64,000 bases of DNA, taken from NCBI GenBank assembly GCA_903813345.2, contig CAIIXF020000007.1:20757564-20821563 (forward strand), in the 5' to 3' direction. Numbering within the stretch: the first letter of the stretch is position 1; every line of letters starts with the position of its first letter. The notes under the pieces are model-generated. The model made no database searches. It was not told the DNA's origin and saw nothing but the letters and a program-made list of their open reading frames with translations. This DNA is from Owenia fusiformis. Its lineage: Eukaryota; Annelida; Polychaeta; Sabellida; Oweniidae. Shown here piece by piece: positions 45,172-58,109 of the stretch. The position numbers were made by a program, and so were the translations under genes.

Positions 45172-45879
45172 GTTTTTATCGTGTGATCTTCTGTATTGCC
45201 CCTGAGATTTTCTGTATTGCGACGGAGATGATCAATGGCGACAATCTCAGGAGAAATACAGATTGGTACAGCACAAGAACTGACCAATCGGAAGGCTTCA
45301 TTTTACAGACCATACGATAAATATACGTATTGGTATTTCAAGGCAAGGTAACGCATCGCATTGCAACGCAGATATTCCCGAAAATAATCTGATAATGAGG
45401 CATCTGCATCGTGAGATATCACGGCTTTCTCTCAGTGTCCTTCTTGTGCATAGCAGAGATGGTCTGAGTATCAGAATGAGGCATCTGGATCAAACGAAGG
45501 ATATGTTCATCCATATATGGAAGTGTCATGATTGAATAAGATTACCATATTCTATGTCCACTGGGTGTGGCTAGGGACTCGAGTAAGAATAAGACACGTG
45601 TGATAACATTATAACTATCTAAACCAACAGTCATGTAAATTACATATCAGAGTTTTAATAGATGGCATATCGATATCTACAGATGCTGACACCGTTTTGC
45701 CGGAAAGTGGAGACCTAAATGTCTAATTAAGATTTCAGGGGGTACAAAAATATTATTTCATAACATAAAGAATATAGTTGGTATTGTTCTGATGTCTACA
45801 GGACATGTTGCTAGTACAAAGATAAATTATAATGATAATGATCAATAAAAGATATTTAATCTTTTGTTGAAGAAACTGG

Positions 45880-46030
45880 CGGATCCTGAGGTTAACAAGG
45901 GGGAGCCTAAATTTTGAGTTAGGAAAAACATTTTGGGTCCTTAAAACTAAAATTGGGCCCATTTTGAAAATTGAAGTCCTATTTTTTGATAAATTGCCCC
46001 TCCCACCATCCCTCCCATCAAAGCATGGCA
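45880..46030. repeat. GGGCCC-containing repeat fragment
   Basis: Similar to 20400-20690 (AAATTGGGCCCATTTTGAAAAT and CCCCTCCCACC-type words). Non-coding. Confidence 0.45.
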
Positions 46031-48525
46031 CATTAGAACTAGTCTCATGAAAGGTATATTGCTTATGCCTGGGTCACATTTGCTCCGATCAAAAAAAATT
46101 GTATTCAATTTTGAACAAAATACAAAAATTTTGGAGAATCAGTTGCTTTTTTGTTATTTTAGGGATAAACTAAAACTGGAATTTAATTTGAAATTACTCA
46201 ATATTATTAAAGGCATTTCGCAGCAGAGACTTGATTTTATATCATGTCTACGATCATAGTAAAGGTGTAAACAAATAAATACAATACTTTTGGAAGAAGT
46301 AGAATCGAATACATCGATTAACACTTTATAAGACAATTCCTGAATGCATAACATTAATTAATCCCCTTCAACAGTTCTAGAAGTATTGACAGGATAATTA
46401 TGCCCCCTCTCTAATTATTCCCTGATAAGCCACTACTGTATGTTTAGCTCTAACAGAACATTACATCTAACTAGCTGATCCAGCACTATTGGAAATTCTT
46501 GCAAGTTCACATATACTCAAAGCATACTTGAGTAGTGGTAAGTACATTATTCTCTGACTTAGAGTCATCATTTATAGTTTGGAAATCAACCAATCAGAAA
46601 ATACCATAGATTCACGATTTATTACTTTAAATTAATGGACATGATCAAATATGAAAATCATGACTGCACTCTGATTGGTTAATTCCAGAGACGTTTATGG
46701 GTTTTATGTAGAGTTTGAAATGACCACAACTCTGACAAAGGGTATGGCAACTCCTGACTAGACGCTCAATAATGATTGTGTTTCATGAACTGAGCATTGT
46801 ACAATGCTTCATACGTAGTGGAACAATGGAAACAATAAATTACAATGATTTGCAGAATTATCTGGAATCTAATAAATCTGCTACCAGGTAAAAATATGTG
46901 GATCAGAAACCTAATCAGCTATAATTTAATGCTTTGGATTCGGATTATACCTTACCTTGCATGCTTTAGGGAATACATTCTACTAAATATTTTTTTATTC
47001 CTGTGTGATAATCTAGCACCATATACTGATGGTAATATTATTTTGTTACTTGACGTGAAATGAAAAGGATTGTTACTTTTTGACTATTGTATTTCAGTTC
47101 TGAGACCAAGTGAGACAACACATTGAAATTAATCATGAGATGAAATAGACGAACCTATAAGACAGACATGCCAATGTAATTCATGTCTACTATGGTGTTT
47201 ATCGATTTGTGTTCTACAGGGTGTGATACCATAATGTTGCATCATGATCATGTGAGTTTTACAACTACCTGTAACCTGTAACAACTATTGTAAATCAGGT
47301 GAGTTTTGTTTTTAAGCACATATGTATATTGTATAATAGTGTGTAATACAAGTGCTGTATTGTCATGGTAATACTCAATCATCTTTTGAGTAGAAGGGCT
47401 AGAAAGTGAAATGTTGAATACTTAACTTTACAAAGACCATGACAATGTTTCTCTTACAATTCTTATTTGATTTTCTGAATAATTGAATTGAGATATCTGG
47501 TGAAACAAAGAAGTTATTGAATATTTAAGATGCAGAAATTCATCAGAATTAAAGAATATGTCCACTTTTCAATTTTTGCCGAATTAATCTTAAAATTGAA
47601 GAATCATCCTGAAATAAAGTTAGAAACTGTACTTTATTAAAAAAGGCATGTCATGATGTGATGAAAAAGGACACCAAGCTTGTGTTTCGTTCAAACTACA
47701 AGGCTCACAGCGGGGTAAATGTTGCACTATTAGGAGCTATAAAAACAGCTATTGATTTCCTATTGTGTCTAAAACAAAGCGGTGCTCGTTAAAGGATAAT
47801 GTTGTGTTGCGATTAAATATAAATGAAGCTATTATAAATGCTTATATATTTTGCGATTTGGGTTACTGAGCAATTATTTTGCAGTTAGCTTTTTTGCTAT
47901 GTTTGATGATGCTAAAACTCTATTAATAGTAACCTGGTGATGGCCTTTGCACAAGACAATATAATTAAGAATACAACATCATATCAATACATTTTTACTA
48001 TACACAATACAGTATTTGTGCTTTTTAATATATTTACAAAAACGAATGTATCTGCAAATGAAATGACTATTGGTTATGCTTCATATCTTTGAAGCTTTGT
48101 TGCATCTTTGTTAGGATTAATCATTTCAACAATTGAATGTTTTTTGTAATTACAGGCACAGTTATGCAGGAATACGATTGACATGTTACGATTAGATACA
48201 CCTACAACAGTTCATTAAACTAAGAGCAACACAACAAACTATCACAGTCTTGAGGGAAGGTTACTCATCTTGTGACATACTATACATCACATAAGGCGTA
48301 TTCACCAGATACATTGGGATAAACCATGTCTTCTTTCTGCAGTTTTGAACAAGGAGCACCCTTCATTGCAAGACAGAATTAATCGATGAGTACAATATGC
48401 AATGTGGGATCATTATAGAACTGTCCCATTGTTGACAAACTGAAAAAATGTGACTTTTCACTCCAGAAAGATGAAGAAACCAACATACGTGATACAAAGA
48501 AACAGAAGCTGAGGTAATACAATAC
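46031..48525. other. Non-coding stretch with one exon-like island
   Basis: No recognised protein coding. 47220-47298 is bounded by TTCTACAG and CAG|GTGAGT and could be a non-coding exon. Otherwise AT-rich. Confidence 0.4.
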
Positions 48526-48708
48526 ATTAAAACCTGTGTATATTGAATATTTTTGCCAAGAAAAACGTTTAGTGTTGGGAGGTGTTCACTACAGAGAGGG
48601 TAATTTATACAGTCAGTAGAGCATGTGCGGAGCATGTGCAGAGAAAGTGTGTCCACTAGAGGCAGGTGTTCACTAGAGAGAGGTGTTCACTAAGACAGGT
48701 TTTACTTT
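48526..48708. repeat. Element of the AAAACCTGT / ACAGGTTTTAC family
   Basis: TTAAAACCTGTGT on the left faces AGACAGGTTTTACTTTA on the right, with several AGGTGTTCACT words inside, as in 2940-3105. Confidence 0.6.
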
Positions 48709-49380
48709 ATATAAGTTGACATTTAAAGTCATTAGTCATGAAACACCCTGACAACTACATTTTACATAAAGTAATTCATCAAAATCATTTTTATGAGAAC
48801 AATATCGCAAATATGAATTTAGGTCACCACCAGAAGTTGTGAAGATAGTCTCTTTTTTTTGTGGACAATGTTCAGCGTTTGTCATTCAGCATCCAGTGGT
48901 TGGTGTTCGGAGTTGGCAACTGTAACAATTACAATCACTTACAAGGTGGTGACAACACAGAAATTCAGGTACTGCAACAATGTATAACTTAGAACCATGA
49001 AAATGCTGAACATTTTCAATGGATTAAAGAAAAGAACCAATCAATACTTGTTAGATTAACTGGTAAAAACGATTCCACATTATGATCTTTTCTCATGTGT
49101 TCATGGTTCGCAAGTAGTGTGTGTAGGATGCTTGGACTGATTGGATCATTGTTGTTCCAGGTTAGCAGATTGATGAGTGAGGATGGATATATGTCCTGTT
49201 AACCCTGATGTCCCTTCAGGTTTGCAGTCTAACCAGGTAAGTTAGCTACATTTATGGTTATAATATGATATTATCATTCATAAGTTGTTATGACTATCAA
49301 TCACCATCTATTTATCATTAATCAGTTGTATTAGCATCACTCAGATTGATTATGATCAATCATCAGCATTTTTGGTAAAT

Positions 49381-49733
49381 CGATTGCATTGTTATTTATT
49401 TGATCAGTCAATTGCACATCAATCAGTTGCATTTTTATTTATTTGATCAGTCAATTGCAAATCAATTGGTTGCATCGTTATTTATTTGATCAGTCAGTTG
49501 CAAATCAATTGGTTGCATCGTTATTTATTTGATCAGTCAGTTGCAAATCAATTGGTTGCATTGTTATTTATTTGATCAGTCAGTTGCAAATCAATTGGTT
49601 GCATTGTTATTTATTTGATCAGTCACTTACAAATCAATTGGTTGCATTGTTATTTATTTGATCAGTCAGTTGCAAATCAATTGGTTGCATTGTTATTTAT
49701 TTGATCAGTCAGTTGCAAATCAATTGGTTGCAT
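49381..49733. repeat. 43-bp minisatellite (about 8 copies)
   Basis: Units contain TTATTTATTTGATCAGTCAG and TTGCAAATCAATTGGTTGCA. The inner units are nearly identical and the edges degrade into looser CAATCAGTTGCAT words to about 49840. Not coding. Confidence 0.95.
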
Positions 49734-49740
49734 TTTCATC

Positions 49741-51926
49741 ATATAGTTCCATTTTTAATCTATCAATTGCATTATTTATTAATCAGTTGGATTTATGATC
49801 AATCAGTTGCATTTCAGATCAACCAATTGCATTAATATCAGTCAAATTTGAACTCTTGCATTTTTCTTTTGGAATATTCCATCAGTTAGCCCAAATCATA
49901 ATAAAATTCTGCAAGAGACTGCTATTTCATTAGACATCACCTACATCATTAGCAGAAATAATCTGACATAATGTCTATACTATACCCAGTGATCAATAAT
50001 ATACCTGCTCTGTTGATCTAGTGCCTTGGTAATGCTTTACAATTATACTCCAGGGAATGCAGTAAATGCTTTTATACTTTGATGTTGCTGAGGATGAGCT
50101 TGTTTCTTTTGGTAGAATGGGAAATATGATATCAAATTATATACCATAATATATTATTAGATTATCAGTATATTAGATTTGTTATTAAGAGAAAGTTTTT
50201 TTTACATATTTACTATGAGTGAATTCTGGGGCCTTTGCTCTGGAGTATATATGCTGATAGGGAACATAAATTGCATGAATTGAATATGTGCATGATATGA
50301 ATGTGAATGTTGTTTGAAGCATTAAAAGCATGCATATATTATTTTATATAATGCAATCTTCTATCACACAAGGGTGCTTGTTCATTTCATTGACACTTTG
50401 TAACATTCCATATGAAACAACCTTGTGTTTTCATTCATAAACTACCTATTCTTTAACTTCTAAATCTGCTTGCATGGGAAAACTATGACATTTAACTCCA
50501 AGATGAAACTTAAATCAAGGGAAAATTGTTTAGTCACAGCATTTCTATCCCTTTTTTCTTTGTTTTGTCCATAGTTCTCCCCTAAGGAAAAGTATTAGTT
50601 GATTCGAGATTTAATACGAGACGTAGATATTTACATCTGGTGCAATTAAAGATGCACTTCAATTTCTAAGAGTCTTTATTTCGAAAAAAGTCACAAAAAG
50701 TAAAATTGTGACTTTTATTGGACAGGATCATAACCCGAGGGCTTCAGGTATTGTCAGTAAGATCAATGAATCCAGAAGCTACCTGTAATAAATATCAGGT
50801 AATAATCCACCCAGACAATCAATACTTCATAAAGTTGATGGCTTCAATTCTAAATCATATTGAATTACAATGTTCATTTTGGAGAGATTCCCTGAATTAC
50901 AACTAGGGGATGCTATTTTCATTTAGGAATGACAAACAATGCCAATGTTAATCTGATTCCTAATATGCCAATGTGTACACCACTGGCACTTTTGTACCAC
51001 ATACCACGTTGTGTGCACTTTATTTGTGTGATCAACAGTCTTGCTTCAATTCGCTTCATAAACTGGTATAGGGAGACTATAGCAGTGCATTCATTTGCTA
51101 GGATTGATTACATCAGTTTTTATTAAGAAATGGTGAGATATTGTTAAAGCGTTACAGTGAATCTTCTTTGACTGGTGTTCGCATCAGCATTTGGCATCTG
51201 TAACATCATGTTACACTTTTGTAATAATTTAAAGGTGGTGGTGACATTAAACTTTTCTAATAATGATCCAGTGTGTATTTTACACTTTTCATTATCTATC
51301 TTTGATATGTGTTATTGTGACAATGTGTTGAAAATTGGATCATGTCATGACAATAATATGTAGGTGGATATTAAAGGTGTTAACTACAGTTGTAGGCAGG
51401 TGTTGAATGTTGATACTATTGTTCTTTTACATACTGTATTCCGCCTCATTTAAAAGTATTATACATGCAGTGATCTCTCCAGCATTAAAGCAAGTAGTGG
51501 GCACAGCACCCATCTGAGATTTTAGTAAATTAGTAAATCAAGATTATTTCTACTCGCACCTAATCTTTTAGATAGTCTCCTATTTGGTTGAAAACTTGTT
51601 TATTAAAATGAGAAAATGATCCTTTTTTTGTCTAAAACAACATTTTTTCTAGAAGTGAAGTAAATAACTTATTGCACTTATAATTTGTTAATCATTATTC
51701 ACTTGTCATCTTAATGCTTCGAAAATGGACCAATCTCCACTTTTTATATCACATTATACCCAGTAAAAACAAAATGAAATAAAGCCAGAATTGTTGGACT
51801 TTTTACAAGGAATGTTGAGATGAAACAACACTGCATAATTGTAACAATATTTTAGAGAGTTATTCTTAACTTGCCCCTAGTCTTTGTTGCCCCTTTAACT
51901 TTTAGTTGAGGTAAACTAGTACTAGC
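49741..51926. other. Non-coding stretch with one exon-like island
   Basis: 50726-50798 is bounded by TTTATTGGACAG and CAG|GTAATA and stays open in one frame, but shows no similarity I recognise. The rest is AT-rich and featureless. Confidence 0.4.
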
Positions 51927-53078
51927 TAAGTCGGAACAAGTAGAATGAAATATCTGGCTAAACTAAATTAAGTTGGGTCAAGTAGAATGAAATATCTGGC
52001 TATAGTTAATTAAGTTGGGACAAGTAGAATGAAATATTTGGCTAAACGTAATTAAGGTGGGACAAGCAGAATGATTTTTTTGGCTAAACTTAATTAAGGT
52101 GGGAAAAGCAGAATGAATTATCTGGCTAAACTTAAATAAGGTGGAACAAGCAGAATGAATTACCTTGCTAAACTTAATTAAGGTGGGACAAGTAGAATGA
52201 AATATCTGGCTAAACTTAATTAAGGTGGGACAAGCAGAATGAATTATCTGACTAAACTAAATTAACGTGGGACAAGCAGAATGAATTATCTGGCTAAACT
52301 TAATTAAGGTGGGACAAGCAGAATGAATTATCTGGCTAAACTTAATTAAGGTGGGGAAAGCAGAATGAATAATCTGGCTAAACTTAAATAAGGTGGGACA
52401 AGCAGAATGAATTATCTTGCTAAACTTAATTAAGGTAAGACAAGCAGAATGAATTATCTTGCTAAACTTAATTAAAGTGGAACAAGCAGAATGAACTATC
52501 TGGCTAAACTTAATTAAGGTGGGACAAGCAGAATTAATTATCTGGCTTAACTTTATTAAGGTGGGATGAGCAGAATGAACTATCTGGCTAAACTTAATTA
52601 AGGTGGGACAAGCAGAATTAATTACCTGGCTAAACTTAATTAAGGTGGGACGAGCAGAATGATTTATCTGGCTAAACTTAATTAAGGTGGGATGAGCAAA
52701 TGAATTATCTGGCTAAAGTCCATTAGGGTGGGACAAGCAGAATGAATTAATTGGCTTATCTTAATTAAGGTGGGACAAGCAGAATGGATAATCTGGCTAA
52801 ACTTATTTAAGGTGGGACAAGCAGAATGAATTATCTGGCTGAACTTAATTAAGGTGAACAGACTTAATTAAGGTGGGACAAGCAGAATGAATTATCTGAC
52901 TTAACCTAATTAAGGTGCGACAAGCAGAATGAATTATCTGGCTAGACTTAATTAAAGTGGGACAAGCAGAATTAATTATCTGGCTAAACTTAATTAAAGT
53001 GGGACAAGCAAAATGAATTATCTTGCTAACTCAATTAAGGTGGGAAGGACAAGCAGAATGAATTATCTTGCTAAACTT
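51927..53078. repeat. 42-bp minisatellite (about 27 copies)
   Basis: The unit includes GGTGGGACAAGCAGAATGAA followed by TTATCTGGCTAAACTTAATT. Copies differ by point changes and a few indels (for instance near 52855 and 53040). Frames across it contain stops, so it is not coding. Confidence 0.95.
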
Positions 53079-56000
53079 AAACTTTTGACATATACACATA
53101 CATTGTGCAGATTTCTAAAAGGCCTACCGGCAAGTTAGAAAATATTTCAGTCATGTAAAGCAGGTGAAACGTATAATATTTATTATGTCTGTGTAATTGG
53201 TAGGTTTACAGTTTAGCTTGTGTTGCATTCATACCACCCAATAAGATATCTTAGAATTTTGATACATTCATAAAACCTGCTTTTAGAAGTAATATTTGTA
53301 CAATGCATTGTATACCACCTCCTTCTACTTAATTAAGGGTGTATGTCACAGTAAAAACAGAATTATTTGAATTCTTGGTCAATGTTCAAAATTCAGCTTA
53401 TAATTACAAACTATGCATTAATAACTGTTAAACACTTGAGTACAATTATGTAATCTGATTGGTTGAAATTGTACACATGATCATACAAAGACTTCTGGGT
53501 ATCAACCTCTACAGTTTCACCAGACAAACATGAATCTTTATAAATGAATATCATAAACATATCATAAATAAAAACACATCAGGTCACTTGTGTCAATTAA
53601 GATGTGATTGCATAAATAAAAGAATCATTTCAGTACAGCAAGTCAACCTTTTTAAAAACATGCAGTTGGACAGGCAGGCATGCTGACATAGGTATGCATA
53701 AAAAATAAAAACACGATAAGAGCCAAAATATGCCACTTTGTACAATTGATACATAACTAAGTAAATGGTTAAGTATCATGAAACATATATTTTTAAGTGT
53801 TCAAAAGGACTGGAAAATCAAATTAACCTTAAACTTGGACATACATCAGTAATCGGATTTAAATAAAATGTTAAAAAGAAAAATATTTCCTGTGTTTACT
53901 TGCGAGTGTGACTCACACATGTACCAAGTGGCAACTACACCTTGACAAGATCACAGTAACTTAATTGATCCTTTGTGGATATGATACCATCAAGAACTTG
54001 AAAACCTCAGATGTATTAAACAACAGAAACCTAATGGATTAATAATATACAATAAAAAACACATCGCTAGATTGAACAATGGACATGGGGGTAAATTATG
54101 CCACAGTGCACATTAGAAAGATTGAGTATACACAACAGTAATCTAATGACAAACATGGTTTTCAAACCTTTACGGAACTCCAGGAAAAAGGTAAGGAAAT
54201 CAATTGCAAAGAACTGAAGATGAAGCTTATTTTTCTGAAAGGAATAGATGATAAATAATTGTTTTGTCTTTTATGGCATGGAAAAGAAATATGAAATACT
54301 TAAAAGCTGAAATGCTTTTAAATAATTATTTTGTCTTAATTAGCATGAGAAAGAAATATGAAATGCTTGGGCTGAAAGTTTTTTTCTATCATAGGGAATA
54401 ACTCAACTTAGCCTCCTCCCCCCCCCCCCCTCAGTCATCCCTTAGGAGAGGGAGGGGTGACCTTTTCTATCACTATGCTTAGGAGGAAATAAGAAAACTG
54501 GTATTAGGGAAGCATTGGGATATTTGTTATATAATGAAATTAACATTTTTTAATTCTATAGATATTGTGATTCTTTAGTAAAACATGGGAACATAATGCT
54601 GTAAAATGTGGTCCTCTGACTGAAAATGACCTGCAATCTGTATCAGGGTCTTAGGGTAAGCTTGTCTTAAGTTTGCACTGATATAAGATTTTTACATAAC
54701 ACTATCAATTTGATAACTGCATTCATTGATTCTATTGCAGACCTTTTAATATTTGCATGTCACACAAAAAAAACACAAGTAATATTATAATGTTCATAAG
54801 ATCACATAAAAAGAACAATGTTTGTCTATCCATTAAAGAATAACAAAAAGGTGTTCTTGTGACCTTCATTACACATCTCCAGTTACACAAAACACATAGC
54901 TCCCAATTGAATTCTTTTGAGGGCTATTGTTGTAGAATAAAGACTAAAGAGTACGTAAAGAAACACAATGATCACATATTTGTTTATTTTAATTTCTTTT
55001 ATTCAATTTCAACGGCTCATATTATCCAAGGGACACTAACGGTAAAACAGAAATAAGCCTATTTCACATAATTTAAAAATAAATTTTAAAAGTACAAACG
55101 TGCTACCATATTCTATATTATCCAGGTGGATCTGTTTTTAAGTGGATAAATCACATTAATGTAATATTATGTTAATATCAAGAATGGTAAGTTAAAGTTA
55201 TTTCATGGTGGAACTAATGTTGTGTCTGTTTCATGTAGTTTATGACAACTAATTCACATTACCACAAAACAGCTAGTTTATTTTGTAGGCACAACAGATA
55301 ACATTACAAAAATAGGCTACAGAGCAATACAAACCCCTAAAAACCATGGCAAAATAAAGTAAAGCATTATTTTATATTAGGCTTTTATTTATGTCTAACT
55401 TAAACTATTCATATGGTTGGATTTTAAGCTAGTATTTAGTAGGATTACATGTATTTGATGCTTAGTAATGTCAATAAAATAATAATCATTGAGGGCATTC
55501 CAAAATTGGAATTTTTGTCATTGTGGGGTCTGAATTCACTGTCATATTTGAAAGCTTAGTAAACTGCATTTTATACATGATGTGCTCCAGCAAAACCTTT
55601 AAGTGTCATTGCATTATAATTATTTCCCATAAAAGCTATGTATATGTATGTTATCAACTACTAAAATATAAACTATTATTAATAAAAAACAATAACATTT
55701 GATTGGCTATAATATTTATACAGTTCAACCTGGGAACAAGGATATTTTATATTCAAATTTTGTCAACCTCATTTTACAGCATTTATAATTTGAAAGTTTG
55801 GGTTTGAAAAAGATTTTAAGAAATATACAGTAGTTCAACATGTTATACAATTTTGTTATCTCTAAAATAGTTGCGTCTGGATCTCTAGATTAGCACAATT
55901 AGTCAGATGGAATTAAACTTTGTTGGAAGATTTGCATTCTTGTAATAATGGCAATTAATAATCACAAACAGATTAAAACACTTAAGATTATAAGGGTAAT

Positions 56001-56139
56001 TAACAGTGGATGGGATGTCCCATCCTGTCCACAATTGGCTTATCCTAATCTCTCATATTAATCAAAGCTCTTTTAGAATCAGATATTGGCTAAAACCATT
56101 TACAACCTCTGAAAAACTGTGGAATAACAGTGGCCAATT
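53079..56139. other. Non-coding stretch with a poly-C run
   Basis: About 3 kb of AT-rich DNA without a recognisable gene. A C run of about 12 bases starts near 54419 and ends in a pyrimidine/purine-rich patch (GGAGAGGGAGGGG). Confidence 0.5.
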
Positions 56140-56351
56140 TTACATGTTCCTTGTGAACAGGTGAATTTTCATATTCCTTGTGAACAGGTGAATTTTCAAA
56201 ATTTGCCCTAAATAGTGTTCCTTGTTCCCAGTACTAGTAGGACCCAGTTGACAGGTTTTCCTTACAGTCAAAAATTTGTTCTTTTGAAAAGTGTTCCTTG
56301 TTGTCAGGCGTTCCTTTCAGAAAGGTGTTCAGTCGGACAGGTTTTACTTTA
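56140..56351. repeat. Decayed element of the ACAGGTTTTACTTTA family
   Basis: Repeated TTCCTTGTGAACAGGTGAAT and GTGTTCCTTG words end in GGACAGGTTTTACTTTAG, the same terminus as 48526-48708. Confidence 0.5.
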
Positions 56352-57408
56352 GTAGGATGAAATTGACTCATAAAAGACAGACATGTAATCACCATATTCA
56401 AGGGAAATCAAAAAGGCCACACATAAACTGTATTATGTTTTGCTTTTGGGTGTAATTCTAATCTTAACTAAGTTTTCATATACCGTTTTCATATGTTTAA
56501 CCAAGTAATACTAATCCAATGAATGAGCTTATCTTAAATTATTATTATGCAATAATAAATCTTTTCACTAAAATAGAAACTTGTCTTCTATTGAGTTAGT
56601 ACACAATATTGTGTACTTAAAAGCATCAAAATCAGATAATGCATATAGGATAAATATTGCGTATTTCAAAAATTCATGAAAATTGTTCAGCAAGTTCACT
56701 TGCAGTTATGTATAGAAAGTGTAGAAGCATATACTTTATTTTACAGAGATTTTTCTGTCTTGAAGAACAGGTGTGACTATGGCATAATGCAACATTGATA
56801 ATACAGTCTCTTGGAGATATGTTTGAGATAACACCCTTTGCAAGTGTAAAACTTAGTTCTGCACTCTTTAGATTAAAGATAAATCTTTGATCTAGCCTAT
56901 GATATCAAATCATGACACCACATGATCTGTCTTATAAGTAGCTTACTGTCATTTCACATTCAAATCATATATAAAAGATACATTTGAGACCATTAAGACC
57001 TAATTAGCATCAAAACTATAAAATCATATTTAATCAGAGACTAGTATGGCTTGCCAATAGGGATTCAGAATATTATTTCAACTGCAAGGGAATGAAAGTT
57101 ATGTAAAATATGTACAGGTAGTTTCTGGGGCTCTGCTTAAAATGCATTAGAAATACATTATTATGTAAGAGTATTCCTAGGCTGTTAAAGCCAAAGCTTA
57201 GAGCTATTCTGGTTAGAGAAATATGTTGATCTTACACATGATATAAATATTGATAAAATATTCCTGGAATTGACTCCTTAAAGAACCATGCTTGTTGCAA
57301 TATAAGTAATTTCCTCTAATGATGAAATGGAAACCTTATGACGATTACATATTTACTTGCAAGAAAGTAGAAGAAAGAACATCGTTGCTAATCTAAGATT
57401 TACCTTCA

Positions 57409-57549
57409 ATGGATAATAATGCTGTTAAGTGGTTACGAGAGAGTCACTCAATGCCAGAAAAGCCACTTTGTCATGTGTCTTTCTTTAAGTACCTACGACT
57501 GAATTCTGCATCAGAACAATTAGATATATGTGCCTCAGGGATGGGACTG
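57409..57549 (+). CDS. Possible first coding exon of the RA-domain gene
   Basis: ATG opens 47 codons before a CTG|GTAAAG donor at 57550, ending in phase 0, which matches the phase-0 start of the exon at 59779. The peptide has no domain of its own. The start context TTCAATGG is acceptable. The link to the RA gene is inferred only from phase, strand and position; it may equally be a chance frame. Confidence 0.3.
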
Positions 57550-58109
57550 GTAAAGTGCTATATCTGTATATGGATTATTCTTATTAAATCAAGTTCAGTT
57601 ATTCTAAATAACGCTTGAGGAAAGCAGTGGATATAATTGCTAAGGTTTTACAGGATCCAGGTAAATGTAGGTTAATTGGTAACATTGACATATATAATAT
57701 AATATTTATTAATACTGATTCAAACTTCATGTTGATACAAAAGAGATGCAGAATGACATGAGGAGATCTCACTGTTGACAATCAAAATTGTATTTGCTGT
57801 TTATTGATTTACTTATTAACTTGATATAGACAGGTTAGAAACTTAGGATTGACATCAATAGCCTAGATGCTTGTTTCTTTGTAATATTTGAAATCTTGTG
57901 GCTTACTCTCATGACTGAAACATGCAATATGTGTCTGGACTTAGTACAGGATTTTGGAACTTTCCATTTTTGCATGTGCATTATTGGTTTAACATGGTTT
58001 GGATGTTTATTAGGATCGCACGATTGTTGAAATATAAAGTATTCTTTAATGGAATATGTGAAGACTTAATTGGCCAGAGCAGATACATTAAAATAATATT
58101 TTTAGGTGT

